A stretch of 64,000 nucleotides of DNA from Loktanella sp. 5RATIMAR09. Lineage in GTDB: Bacteria > Pseudomonadota > Alphaproteobacteria > Rhodobacterales > Rhodobacteraceae. Position numbers and translations under genes: made by a program. Where the stretch lies: NCBI RefSeq assembly GCF_001419985.1, contig NZ_LJAL01000001.1:310001-374000 (forward strand), written 5' to 3'. The notes under the pieces were generated by a model, which was not told the DNA's origin, searched no databases, and saw only the letters and a list, made by a program, of their open reading frames with translations. Shown here piece by piece: positions 1 through 8,904 of the stretch. Each line of letters starts with the position of its first letter. Positions within the stretch are counted from its first letter, which is position 1.

Positions 1-271
1 AGTGATTGCCGAAAGAATTGAGACAGCTCCAGTACAAAACGCAGATGTGGTATCAGCCCGCGCACTTACCGCACTATCTGGGCTGCTTTCTTTGACCCAG
101 CGCCACCTAAACCAGGAAGGGTTGGCCCTATTTCACAAAGGCCGACAATCCGGACAGGAAGTTGCCGATGCGCAAATGATCTGGTCGTTTGACCTTGAAG
201 AAAACGCCAGTATCACTGATCCTGACGCACGAATACTTGCCATCCGAAGGATAGATACGCTTGGCTCATGA
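1..271 (+). CDS. rsmG: 16S rRNA m7G527 methyltransferase RsmG, C-terminal part
   Basis: This is the last 89 codons of a gene that begins before the window; the reading frame is open back to base 2. RsmG methylates G527 of 16S rRNA with S-adenosylmethionine. The visible part has the family's late core and tail: an SARALTAL segment, then ALFHKGRQ (family pattern lFxKG), and a final strand ending in IRRID. The catalytic SAM-binding core is off-window. The stop overlaps the first codons of parA, the usual rsmG-parA-parB order in alphaproteobacteria. Identification rests on the tail motifs plus this order. Confidence 0.85.
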   Translation, partial: VIAERIETAPVQNADVVSARALTALSGLLSLTQRHLNQEGLALFHKGRQSGQEVADAQMIWSFDLEENASITDPDARILAIRRIDTLGS

Positions 272-1058
272 TCCAATAATTATCGCGGTTGCGAACCAAA
301 AAGGCGGTGTGGGCAAAACGACCACCACTATTAATTTGGGTGCAGCATTGGCAGAAAAAAAGAAAAACGTCCTGCTGATTGATCTGGACCCGCAAGGGAA
401 CGCATCGACCGGCCTTGGCGTTGACCATGAAAAGAGAGAGGCCACAACCTACGATCTATTGGCCGGTGACGTTACCCTGACCAAGGCCATTCAGAAAACA
501 TCCGTCAATCGGCTTTGCATTATCCCGGCTACAACAGACCTAAGCTCTGCTGACCTTGAACTTGTCGATAACGCAAAACGAAGCTTTCTCTTGCGCGATG
601 TACTGCGGGGCAGTGATCCGGCGCTTTTCGTTTTTGACTACATTTTGATAGACTGCCCGCCATCTCTCAACATATTGACGGTAAACGCAATGGTTGCCGC
701 ACATTCCATTATCGTCCCGCTTCAAAGCGAGTTTTTCGCGCTAGAAGGCCTTTCACAGCTCATTCTGACCGTCCGCGATGTCCGCCAGTCGGCCAACCCC
801 GACCTCCGGATCGAAGGCATCGCGCTCACCATGTACGACAGCAGGAACAATCTTTCGCTTCAGGTTGAGGATGACGCACGTCAGAACATGGGTGATATGG
901 TGTTCAAAACCGTCATTCCCCGCAACGTCCGCCTGAGCGAGGCGCCTTCCTTTGCGATGCCGGTGCTCTCTTATGACAGCACATCAAAAGGCAGCGTTGC
1001 ATATCGTTCGCTTGCAGACGAATTGATTGAAAGAACAAAGAAAAAGAAGGCCGCATAG
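261..1058 (+). CDS. parA: Chromosome-partitioning ATPase ParA
   Basis: ParA is a Walker-type ATPase that forms a gradient on the nucleoid and moves ParB-parS complexes apart. The deviant Walker A motif KGGVGKTT lies at residues 14-21, followed by the family motif DLDPQGNAST near residue 42 and the Walker B-like segment YILIDCPPSL. At 265 residues it is a normal-sized chromosomal ParA. The best start is TTG at 261, inside the rsmG end, because GAAGGA lies upstream at usual spacing and the protein then begins right before the first strand. The stop abuts the parB ATG, so the two genes are translationally coupled. Confidence 0.95.
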   Translation: MAHDPIIIAVANQKGGVGKTTTTINLGAALAEKKKNVLLIDLDPQGNASTGLGVDHEKREATTYDLLAGDVTLTKAIQKTSVNRLCIIPATTDLSSADLELVDNAKRSFLLRDVLRGSDPALFVFDYILIDCPPSLNILTVNAMVAAHSIIVPLQSEFFALEGLSQLILTVRDVRQSANPDLRIEGIALTMYDSRNNLSLQVEDDARQNMGDMVFKTVIPRNVRLSEAPSFAMPVLSYDSTSKGSVAYRSLADELIERTKKKKAA

Positions 1059-1946
1059 ATGACACGTACACCAAAGAAATCCCGCGGACTGGGTCGTGGC
1101 TTGTCTGCCCTGATGTCGGATGTTGCAACAGATGGTGGAACCGAGGCCCCCGTCAAGCGGCCCGATCTGGTCGTTCCCATCGAACGGGTCCAGCCCAACC
1201 CTGATCAGCCCCGCCGGACCTTCGCCGAGGACGCGCTTGATGAACTGGCAAATTCCATCGCCGAAAAAGGCATTATTCAGCCTTTGATTGTCCGCCAGTC
1301 TCCGTCTGATCCCGATCTTTTTGAAATCGTCGCTGGGGAACGTCGCTGGCGCGCCGCGCAACGGGCGAAACTGCATGAAATTCCGGTTCTTTTGCGCGAT
1401 TATAATGATACCGAAGTTCTTGAAATTGCGATTATCGAGAATATCCAGCGCGCAGACCTCAATCCCGTGGATGAGGCCGCTGGCTATAAACAATTGATGG
1501 ACCGCTTCGGGCACACGCAGGATAAACTCGCGTCCGCATTGGGCAAGAGTAGAAGCCATATCGCAAACCTGCTCCGTTTGTTGACCCTGCCAGACGAGGT
1601 GCAGACCTACCTTGTCAGCGGCCAGCTGTCCGCAGGTCACGCGCGTGCCCTTGTGGGGCACGAGCATGCCGTCGCCTTGGCTCGCGAAATCATTCAACGT
1701 AAGCTTTCGGTCCGCGAGACAGAGAAACTCGCCAAGAAGGGCCCTGCAATCAAGAAGCGTTCGGTCCCTGGCGCACCGGTGCCCAAAGATGCGGATACAA
1801 TCCAGATCGAGGATGAGCTGTCAGCCACACTGCGGATGAAAGTTACAATTGATCATCCCGCAGGCAGCGAAGGTGGAAAGATGACGATTGCGTATAAGTC
1901 GCTTGATCAACTGGATGATCTGCTGCGTGCGCTCTCTGGTGGCTAA
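1059..1946 (+). CDS. parB: Chromosome-partitioning protein ParB
   Basis: ParB is the parS-binding CTPase clamp that loads onto the origin region and works with ParA. The order of parts is clear: a basic ParA-interaction tail with GLGRGLSALM (residues 10-19), the CTP-binding boxes GERRWRAAQR (93-102) and ENIQRADLNP (127-136), a helix-turn-helix around 156-174, and a C-terminal dimerisation region. The start ATG directly follows the parA stop. The stop TAA shares bases with the hemW stop on the other strand. A perfect parS was not found in the window; a degenerate candidate lies inside hrcA. Confidence 0.96.
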   Translation: MTRTPKKSRGLGRGLSALMSDVATDGGTEAPVKRPDLVVPIERVQPNPDQPRRTFAEDALDELANSIAEKGIIQPLIVRQSPSDPDLFEIVAGERRWRAAQRAKLHEIPVLLRDYNDTEVLEIAIIENIQRADLNPVDEAAGYKQLMDRFGHTQDKLASALGKSRSHIANLLRLLTLPDEVQTYLVSGQLSAGHARALVGHEHAVALAREIIQRKLSVRETEKLAKKGPAIKKRSVPGAPVPKDADTIQIEDELSATLRMKVTIDHPAGSEGGKMTIAYKSLDQLDDLLRALSGG

Positions 1947-3106
1947 TCGTTCAATAAGGCACGCAGGACAGCATTTAAGACAGGGGCACCTTGTGGCGTT
2001 AGTTGTAGGGTCCCCGACTCATAGGTGACCATCCCTAAATCTACCAAACCATTGATTTTATTTATATAATCGTGACTGGCGAGTTGTGAGAACCGCGTAA
2101 TATCCACACCTTCACGCAGTCGCATCCCCATTAACAGAAACTCCGCAAACTGCTCGTGTTGGGTGAGCGCCTCGCGTCCCAAATCCCCGTTTCCTGTTTT
2201 GCGGACCTGTGCCAACCACCCCATGGGCGCGCGTGGTGCCTCGGTGGCAAAACGCTGGCCATTCAACGTCAAACGCCCATGGGCTCCGGGGCCAATCCCT
2301 GCATAATCGCCATAGCGCCAATAGATCTTGTTATGGATACTTTCACAGCCGGCCCGCGCATGATTTGACACCTCATAGCCTGCAAAACCGGCCTTTTCGC
2401 AAATCTCCTGTGTCGCGGCATACATATCAGCTGCCATATCATCGTCGGGTAAATCGCGCAGTTTGCCCGCCGCATAGCGATCGCCAAAGGCCGTGCCATC
2501 CTCAATTGTCAGTTGATACAGTGACAAGTGATCTACCGCGAGGTTCAACGCGCGTCGCAGCTCGGCCTCCCACGCCGCGACGGATTGGCCCTGCCGCGCG
2601 TATATCAGATCAAAACTGACCCGATCAAAAACAGACCGCGCAATCTCAAAGGCCTGCATCGCTTCATCCGCGCTATGCAATCGGCCCAAAGCCTTCAAAT
2701 CTGCATCATTCAGCGCCTGAATGCCCATGGAAATACGGTTCACTCCCGCATTGCGGTACCCAGCAAAGCGGCCCGCTTCAACAGAGGTTGGATTGGCTTC
2801 CAAAGTGATCTCGATATCATTCGCAATCGGCCAAGTCGCGCGTACCTTTGTCAGGATTGCATCGACCACTGCGGGCTCCATCAGGCTCGGCGTGCCACCC
2901 CCAAAGAAAACAGACCGCAACACACGGCCCTCTGTTTCCGCGCCGACACGCGCGATCTCGCTCAAATAGGCATCAGCCCAAGCATTCTGGTCAATCTGGG
3001 CAACAACATGACTGTTAAAATCGCAATAGGGACACTTCGCCTGACAAAACGGCCAGTGAATATAGAGGCCAAAACCTCCATGTTCCCAATCTTCCATCTT
3101 AGGCAA
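1943..3106 (-). CDS. hemW: Radical SAM heme chaperone HemW
   Basis: HemW binds heme and a [4Fe-4S] cluster and delivers heme to respiratory proteins; it is often misnamed oxygen-independent coproporphyrinogen oxidase. The radical-SAM cluster motif CQAKCPYCDF (Cys21, Cys25, Cys28) lacks the fourth cysteine of HemN's CxxxCxxCxC, which fits HemW. FFGGGTPS and a HemN C-terminal domain ending near residue 380 are also present, and 387 residues is the usual length. It is the last gene of the minus-strand rph-rdgB-hemW operon, overlapping rdgB by 8 bases. Confidence 0.93.
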   Translation of the reverse strand: MPKMEDWEHGGFGLYIHWPFCQAKCPYCDFNSHVVAQIDQNAWADAYLSEIARVGAETEGRVLRSVFFGGGTPSLMEPAVVDAILTKVRATWPIANDIEITLEANPTSVEAGRFAGYRNAGVNRISMGIQALNDADLKALGRLHSADEAMQAFEIARSVFDRVSFDLIYARQGQSVAAWEAELRRALNLAVDHLSLYQLTIEDGTAFGDRYAAGKLRDLPDDDMAADMYAATQEICEKAGFAGYEVSNHARAGCESIHNKIYWRYGDYAGIGPGAHGRLTLNGQRFATEAPRAPMGWLAQVRKTGNGDLGREALTQHEQFAEFLLMGMRLREGVDITRFSQLASHDYINKINGLVDLGMVTYESGTLQLTPQGAPVLNAVLRALLND

Positions 3107-3707
3107 AACAACCCGCGATCAGTTTGGCAAAGGCATCGGCACGGTGGCTTATCCTGTTCTTTTCCCAGCGATCCATCTCGCCAAAGGTGATGTCATAGCC
3201 GTCAGGCTGAAAGATCGGATCATATCCATGCCCTTGGTCGCCCCGCATCGGCCAAACAATCTGGCCCGGCATGACACCAGGAAACACTTCATCATGTCCA
3301 TCAGGCCACGCCAGAACCAGGGTGCAACAAAATCGTGCAGTCCGTGGGTAGGGGGCAGAAACAGACTCTAACTCGGCCCAACTCCGCTCCATTGCCATCT
3401 TGAAATCACGGCCATCGGGCGTTTCTGCCCAATCTGCTGTGTAAACACCCGGCGCACCACCCAGCCCATCAATCTCGATCCCGCTATCATCCGACAGGGC
3501 CGGCAGGCCGGTTGCCTTGGCCGCTGCATGCGCTTTGATCCGTGCGTTTCCGACAAAGGTCGTTTCTGTCTCCTCTGGCTCGGGTAATCCATGATCCGCG
3601 TTTGACGTCAAAGACACCCCGTAAGGACGCAACAGATCGGCGATTTCTTCCAGCTTCCCTTGGTTATGGGTCGCAATCACCAATTCCTTGCCGTCAAACC
3701 GCCGCAT
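3099..3707 (-). CDS. rdgB: dITP/XTP pyrophosphatase RdgB
   Basis: RdgB (Ham1 family) hydrolyses non-canonical purine triphosphates such as dITP and XTP to monophosphates, keeping them out of DNA. The signature regions are present: ATHNQGKLEEI near the N-terminus, a TTFVGNARIKA segment, SDDSGIEIDGLGGAPGVYTA in the centre, and GHGYDPIFQP with ISHRADAF near the C-terminus. The ATG overlaps the rph stop by one base (TGATG arrangement), so it is translationally coupled to rph. Length, 202 residues, is typical. Confidence 0.95.
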   Translation of the reverse strand: MRRFDGKELVIATHNQGKLEEIADLLRPYGVSLTSNADHGLPEPEETETTFVGNARIKAHAAAKATGLPALSDDSGIEIDGLGGAPGVYTADWAETPDGRDFKMAMERSWAELESVSAPYPRTARFCCTLVLAWPDGHDEVFPGVMPGQIVWPMRGDQGHGYDPIFQPDGYDITFGEMDRWEKNRISHRADAFAKLIAGCFA

Positions 3708-4414
3708 CAGGACACCGCTGCCAATTGTGCCGCCGTCAGCTCGGCAACACCTTTCTCCGCCAGATCAAGCAAGGCATCCATCTGCGCGCGCGAATAGGTC
3801 GACCCTTCAGCAGACATCTGTACCTCGATCAGTTTTCCAGCTGTCATGACAAAATTCCCGTCAACACCGGCTTCACTATCCTCGGGATAATCCAGATCAA
3901 GCACTTCCTGACCTGCATAGATCCCGCAAGAAATTGCCGCGACTGGGTCGATCAACGGATCACTGATCACATCGCCCGCCTTCATCAGCTTCTGCACTGC
4001 CAGCTTCAACGCAACCCAACCACCGGTGATTGATGCACAGCGTGTGCCCCCATCGGCCTGAATAACATCGCAATCCACAACAATCTGGCGCTCGCCCAGT
4101 GCGACGCGATCAACACCGGCCCGCAAAGACCGCCCGATCAAACGCTGGATTTCCTGTGTGCGGCCGGATTGGCCGTTTTTGGCCTCCCGCCGCATCCGCG
4201 TATTTGTTGCACGTGGCAACATCCCGTATTCCGCTGTCACCCATCCAAGGCCCGAGTTCTTCAAAAATGGGGGTACACGTTCATCAATTGTTGCGGTGCA
4301 TAATACGTGGGTGTTACCGCATTTGATAAGACAAGACCCTTCGGCGTGCATCGTCACGCCTGTCTCGATTGAGATTTCGCGCATTTCATTCGTTTGACGG
4401 CCAGATGGACGCAT
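3707..4414 (-). CDS. rph: Ribonuclease PH
   Basis: RNase PH is a phosphate-dependent 3'-5' exoribonuclease that trims tRNA precursors. The chosen start gives [14 protein letters not shown], the normal RNase PH N-terminus, and a 235-residue protein; an AGGAGG ribosome-binding site sits 7 bases before it. The longer frame back to 4471 would add 19 unrelated residues. Family motifs include [44 protein letters not shown] and [12 protein letters not shown]. It leads the rph-rdgB-hemW operon, divergent from hrcA-grpE. Confidence 0.96.
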   Translation of the reverse strand: MRPSGRQTNEMREISIETGVTMHAEGSCLIKCGNTHVLCTATIDERVPPFLKNSGLGWVTAEYGMLPRATNTRMRREAKNGQSGRTQEIQRLIGRSLRAGVDRVALGERQIVVDCDVIQADGGTRCASITGGWVALKLAVQKLMKAGDVISDPLIDPVAAISCGIYAGQEVLDLDYPEDSEAGVDGNFVMTAGKLIEVQMSAEGSTYSRAQMDALLDLAEKGVAELTAAQLAAVS

Positions 4415-4477
4415 CGGGTTTCCTCCTATCGGTTGCATCAGCGGCATACGCTGCCCACATATGAAATCCAACCCCGA

Positions 4478-4505
4478 TTGACGCTACCGCAAACTTCGTT
4501 TTAAT
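4478..4505 (+). promoter_or_regulatory. hrcA: Putative sigma-70 promoter of hrcA-grpE
   Basis: TTGACG at 4478-4483 and TTTAAT at 4500-4505 are separated by 16 bases; each matches the housekeeping consensus at five of six positions. A transcript starting about 7 bases later would leave room for the ATG at 4530 but not for a TTG at 4515. No CIRCE inverted repeat (TTAGCACTC-N9-GAGTGCTAA) is visible here. This is inference from sequence only. Confidence 0.5.
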
Positions 4506-4529
4506 TGGCACGCCTTGCCCGTGGACCCA

Positions 4530-5594
4530 ATGACAGAACAATCGCCAAATATTGACGAAATGAACGCGCGCTCGCGCGAGGTGTTTCGCCGTGTGGTCGA
4601 AGGCTACCTTGAAAGCGGGGCGCCTGTCGGGTCACGCACACTCACCCGTGATTTTTCTGAACAGGTCAGCGCCGCCACAATCCGCAATGTGATGCAAGAC
4701 CTTGAATACCTTGGTCTGTTGGGAAGCCCCCATGTCAGCGCCGGTCGCATTCCCACCCAGTTGGGGCTGCGCCTTTTCGTTGACGGGTTGCTCGAAGTCG
4801 GCGATCTTGATGGCCAGGACCGCGAAAAGATCGACCGCACGGTCACGTCGAACAATCAGGACGTGACCTCCGTTCTGGATCAGGTCGGTCAGGCGCTCTC
4901 TGGTGTGACGCATGGTGCCAGCCTTGTGCTGACCCCGAAACACGAAGCGCCGATCAAACATATCGAATTTGTCTCGCTGTCTGCCGAACGTGCGCTGGTC
5001 GTGCTCGTCTTCGGCGATGGACACGTTGAAAACCGCGTCTTTACGCCGCCGCCCGGCCAAACCCCGTCTTCCATGCGCGAGGCTGCGAATTTCCTCAATG
5101 CGATCGCAGCAGGGCACACGCTATCTGACCTCAGTGCCGTAATTTCACGTGAGATCAAAACACGGCGTCAGGAAATCAATGCCTTGGCTGCCGAACTCGT
5201 CGAAAATGGCGTCGTGCTTTGGGAAAATGAAGGCGAATCAACCGAAAGGTTGATTGTGCGCGGTCGTGGCAACCTGCTGGGCGAGGGCGGAGACGAGGCT
5301 GATCTTGCCCGTATCCGGAGCCTGTTTGATGACCTTGAACGCAAGCGTGATATCGCGCAATTCCTTGATCTTGCCGAAGAAGGTGAGGGGGTGCGCATTT
5401 TTATTGGCTCCGAGAACAAATTGTTCTCACTTTCGGGTTCATCTCTGGTCGTTTCCCCTTATATGAACGCCGATAAAAAGATCATTGGCGCCGTTGGGGT
5501 GATTGGTCCAACACGGCTGAACTATGGGCGCATCGTACCAATCGTGAACTACACCGCAAAGCTGGTCGGCAAGATGATCGTTGACCGCTCGTAA
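4530..5594 (+). CDS. hrcA: Heat-inducible transcription repressor HrcA
   Basis: HrcA represses chaperone operons by binding CIRCE operators and needs GroEL to fold. The N-terminal winged helix is recognisable from EMNARSREVFRRVVEGYL and GAPVGSRTLTRDF, followed by the characteristic LGLLGSPHVSAGRIPT. The C-terminal GAF-like domain ends with the conserved GVIGPTRLNYGRIVPIVNY. ATG at 4530 was chosen (354 residues) because the putative promoter's start point lies just before it; a TTG at 4515 would add five residues. grpE follows after 11 bases. No CIRCE was seen at hrcA or dnaK, so its target (likely groESL) is probably elsewhere. Confidence 0.93.
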   Translation: MTEQSPNIDEMNARSREVFRRVVEGYLESGAPVGSRTLTRDFSEQVSAATIRNVMQDLEYLGLLGSPHVSAGRIPTQLGLRLFVDGLLEVGDLDGQDREKIDRTVTSNNQDVTSVLDQVGQALSGVTHGASLVLTPKHEAPIKHIEFVSLSAERALVVLVFGDGHVENRVFTPPPGQTPSSMREAANFLNAIAAGHTLSDLSAVISREIKTRRQEINALAAELVENGVVLWENEGESTERLIVRGRGNLLGEGGDEADLARIRSLFDDLERKRDIAQFLDLAEEGEGVRIFIGSENKLFSLSGSSLVVSPYMNADKKIIGAVGVIGPTRLNYGRIVPIVNYTAKLVGKMIVDRS

Positions 5595-5605
5595 AGGGAA
5601 GACTG

Positions 5606-6163
5606 ATGTCTGATAAAGACGAAGAACTACAAAGCCTTGATGAACTCGCAGCCGAAGGCGACGAGATCGATTTCGATGCAGCTGAGGCAAGCTTTGATGA
5701 AATCGAAGCATTGCGTGCAGAGCGTGACGAATTCCGTGACAAGTTCATGCGCGCGCTGGCAGATGCGGAAAACACCCGCAAACGGGCCGACCGTGACCGT
5801 CGTGAAGCAGAGAACTATGGTGGCTCAAAACTTGCCCGCGATATGCTGCCGGTTTACGACAACCTGCGCCGCGCGTTGCAGTCTTCAGCCGAGGCCGAGC
5901 AAGAGGCGAACAAAGCCCTGCTTGAAGGTGTCGAGCTGACAATGCGCGAATTGATCAGCGTGTTCAAAAAGCACGGAATCGACCCTATTACACCTGAAGT
6001 TGGTGATAAATTCGATCCGCAACTGCACCAGGCCATGTTCGAAGCGCCCGTGCCAGGCACCAAAGCCGGCGAGATTATTCAGGTCGCCGCTGAAGGTTTC
6101 ATGCTGCACGACCGCCTCTTGCGTCCCGCGCAGGTCGGCGTGTCATCAATGCCCGCGTCCTAA
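5606..6163 (+). CDS. grpE: DnaK nucleotide exchange factor GrpE
   Basis: GrpE dimers release ADP from DnaK (encoded at 56493-58397) in the DnaK-DnaJ-GrpE cycle. The protein has an acidic N-terminal tail, a long coiled coil around residues 30-90 with FMRALADAENTRKRADRDR, the LPVYDNLRRAL segment, and the beta-wing signature FDPQLHQAMFE...GTKAGEIIQVAAEGFMLHDRLLRPAQVGV. Length is 185 residues. A GGGAAG ribosome-binding site precedes the ATG, and the gene follows hrcA in the same operon. Its stop codon shares bases with the mutS stop on the other strand. Confidence 0.96.
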   Translation: MSDKDEELQSLDELAAEGDEIDFDAAEASFDEIEALRAERDEFRDKFMRALADAENTRKRADRDRREAENYGGSKLARDMLPVYDNLRRALQSSAEAEQEANKALLEGVELTMRELISVFKKHGIDPITPEVGDKFDPQLHQAMFEAPVPGTKAGEIIQVAAEGFMLHDRLLRPAQVGVSSMPAS

Positions 6164-8781
6164 AGCTTGGACCGCAACTCATAAATCAGATCCAGTGCAT
6201 CCCGGGGGCTCAACTCATCGGGGTGCACATCGCGCAAACGTTCTTCAATAGCCGAGGGTTTTGGCGCAACGCTTACCGGGGCAGGTGTTGCAGAAAACAG
6301 CGGCAGATCATCAATGATCGCTTTCTGTGCTGTCCCGCCTTCGCGCTCACCTCTTTCCAAAGCTTCCAGAACCACCTTGGCGCGCTCCACAACGACGGCG
6401 GGTAGCCCCGCCAATCGTGCCACTTGCACGCCATAACTGCGATCGGCGGTGCCACGCTTGACTTCATGCAGGAAAATAACGTCGCCTTCCCATTCTTTCA
6501 CGGCAACCGTCGCATTATCTACGCCATCCAGCTTTGCCGATAGCGCCGACATTTCATGGTAATGTGTGGCAAACAGTGCGCGACAGCGGTTTACATCATG
6601 CAAATGTTCTAACGTTGCCCAAGCAATCGACAGACCGTCATATGTCGCGGTACCGCGCCCAATTTCATCCAGAATGACAAGCGCACGATCATCGGCCTGA
6701 TTAAGGATCGCTGCCGTTTCCACCATCTCGACCATAAAGGTGGACCGCCCGCGTGCCAGATCGTCAGATGCCCCGACGCGGCTGAACAACTGGCTGACAA
6801 TTCCGATGTGGGCCTCTGCGGCTGGCACAAAACTCCCCATTTGTGCCAAAATCGCAAGTAACGCATTTTGCCGCAGAAACGTCGATTTACCTGCCATGTT
6901 TGGGCCGGTCAGCAACCAGATCGGCGTTTGCGTCAATCCGCAATCATTGGCGATAAACGGCGCGCCGTCTTTCTGTAAAGCTGCTTCAACCACAGGATGC
7001 CGCCCGCCAGAGATATCAAACGCGCGGCTGTCATCAACCTGTGGCCTGACCCAGTTTTCGCTTACTGCCAATTCCGCGAGACCTGCGTTCAGGTCAATCT
7101 CGGAGAGCGCGCGCGCCAGTGCGCCAAGCGGGCCTGCTTCTGTGACAATTGCCTCGGATAGGCTGGAATAGAGTCTCTTTTCGATCTCGAGTGCCCGTCC
7201 ACCTGCGTTCAGGATGCGCGTTTCAATTTCGGACAGTTCCACTGTGGTAAAACGCACCTGATTGGCGGTGGTCTGGCGATGAATGAACGTCTCGTTCAGG
7301 GGCGGAGCCATCATTTTGCCCGCATGCGTTGCCGTTGTCTCGATAAAGTACCCCAGCACATTATTGTGCTTGATCTTCAGCGAAGACACGCCTGATGTTT
7401 CAATGTACTCTGATTGCATCTGCGCAATCACCGAACGGCCTTCGTCACGCAGTTTGCGTACCTCGTCCAATTCGGCGTCATATCCCGGTGCAATGAACCC
7501 GCCGTCACGCATCAAGAGGGGCGGCTCTGCGATCAACGCCTCATCCAGCAGGTCCAACAGTGCTTCATGTCCTGTTAAATCTCGCGCTGCGTCAGCGAGA
7601 TTCTGTGGTAAATCCACTGACAACAATGTCGATAGTGCAATAGCCTGCCCGAGCGTATTGCGAATTGCCGCCATATCCCGCGGCCCGCCTCGATCCAGTG
7701 CCAAACGTGACAACGCACGGTCCAGATCATGCACACCGCGCAAACTCTCGCGGATATCCGTCGTCAGGCGTGCCTGATTGGATAAAAATGCGACCGCATC
7801 CAACCGCCTTGTGATGACATCACAATTGCAGGACGGCGATGAAAGCCGCCGTTCCAGCAAACGCGCACCACCTGCGGTAACGGTGCGATCAATGCAATGC
7901 AAAAGCGATCCTTGCTTGCCGCCATTCATCGCTTGGGTCAGTTCCAGTGACCGCCGTGTTGCCGCATCAATCTGCATGGCTGCCGACTGGCCTTCCTGAA
8001 CGGGGGGACGCAACAAAGGCAGATTTCCGCGCTGTGTAATTTCCAGATATTCGGCGACGGCAGACATCGCGCCAATCTCGGCGCGACCAAAGCTGCCAAA
8101 CGCATCCAGTGACCCGACCTTATAGACACGACACAGGCGTTTTTCGCCCGAAACACTGTCAAATGCCGCAGCCCCCAAGGTTGTCAGCGTTGCACCTGAA
8201 TCAGACACTATTGCAGCCCAATCAGTCTCTGATCCATCTGCGACAATCACTTCGCGTGGTGTCAATCGGGCCAGTTCGGGGCCCAGTTGCGCTCCCCCGC
8301 AAGGCATGACATGGAACGCACCGGTCGAGATATCGACCCAAGCCAGAGCCCCCGCATCGCGCACGCTATGATAGGCGGCCAGAAAATTATGCCGGCGTGC
8401 ATCCAGCAACGAATCCTCGGTCAACGTACCCGGCGTCACCAAACGCACCACTTCACGTTTCACAACCGCCTTATAGCCGCGCTTTTTTGCCTCAGCGGGG
8501 CTTTCCATCTGCTCGCAAACCGCCACACGGAACCCTTTGCGGATCAGCGTCAGGAAATAGCCTTCAGCCGCATGATGCGGCACACCGCACATGGGAATAT
8601 CCTGATCATCATGCTTGCCGCGTTTTGTCAGCGCGATATCCAGCGCTTCGGCCGCAGCAACCGCATCGTCAAAGAACATCTCGTAAAAATCGCCCATCCG
8701 GTAAAACAGCAGCGCATCAGGATGCTCTGCCTTGATTTCCAGATATTGCGCCATCATCGGCGTTACTGTGCTGTTGCTCAT
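6160..8781 (-). CDS. mutS: DNA mismatch repair protein MutS
   Basis: MutS recognises mismatches and small loops and starts methyl-independent or -directed repair with MutL. The N-terminal mismatch-binding domain is intact (LLFYRMGDFYEMFFDDA, with the Phe-x-Glu reading motif close to residue 33). The ATPase domain has LLTGPNMAGKSTFLRQ (Walker A), a Walker B VILDEIGRGTATYDG, and FATHYHEM. Full length is 873 residues. It stands alone on the minus strand, tail-to-tail with grpE. Confidence 0.97.
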   Translation of the reverse strand: MSNSTVTPMMAQYLEIKAEHPDALLFYRMGDFYEMFFDDAVAAAEALDIALTKRGKHDDQDIPMCGVPHHAAEGYFLTLIRKGFRVAVCEQMESPAEAKKRGYKAVVKREVVRLVTPGTLTEDSLLDARRHNFLAAYHSVRDAGALAWVDISTGAFHVMPCGGAQLGPELARLTPREVIVADGSETDWAAIVSDSGATLTTLGAAAFDSVSGEKRLCRVYKVGSLDAFGSFGRAEIGAMSAVAEYLEITQRGNLPLLRPPVQEGQSAAMQIDAATRRSLELTQAMNGGKQGSLLHCIDRTVTAGGARLLERRLSSPSCNCDVITRRLDAVAFLSNQARLTTDIRESLRGVHDLDRALSRLALDRGGPRDMAAIRNTLGQAIALSTLLSVDLPQNLADAARDLTGHEALLDLLDEALIAEPPLLMRDGGFIAPGYDAELDEVRKLRDEGRSVIAQMQSEYIETSGVSSLKIKHNNVLGYFIETTATHAGKMMAPPLNETFIHRQTTANQVRFTTVELSEIETRILNAGGRALEIEKRLYSSLSEAIVTEAGPLGALARALSEIDLNAGLAELAVSENWVRPQVDDSRAFDISGGRHPVVEAALQKDGAPFIANDCGLTQTPIWLLTGPNMAGKSTFLRQNALLAILAQMGSFVPAAEAHIGIVSQLFSRVGASDDLARGRSTFMVEMVETAAILNQADDRALVILDEIGRGTATYDGLSIAWATLEHLHDVNRCRALFATHYHEMSALSAKLDGVDNATVAVKEWEGDVIFLHEVKRGTADRSYGVQVARLAGLPAVVVERAKVVLEALERGEREGGTAQKAIIDDLPLFSATPAPVSVAPKPSAIEERLRDVHPDELSPRDALDLIYELRSKL

Positions 8782-8904
8782 GTATCCCCCGGGATCATCC
8801 CGCGCACATTACCACCGCATGAAAGCTGCGAAACCCTGAAATGAATCCGTTGCAGGTCCTTGGCAGAAACCGCTATGTCTTGTGGACTAAAACAGGGGGA
8901 CCCG

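Noticed and set aside
4415-4529. Search for a CIRCE operator before hrcA
   Set aside because: No TTAGCACTC-N9-GAGTGCTAA-like inverted repeat is visible in this gap, nor upstream of dnaK.
8782-8904. Possible promoter TTGCAG / TATGTC before maeB
   Set aside because: Each hexamer matches the consensus poorly and the spacing is 18 bases; not strong enough to annotate.
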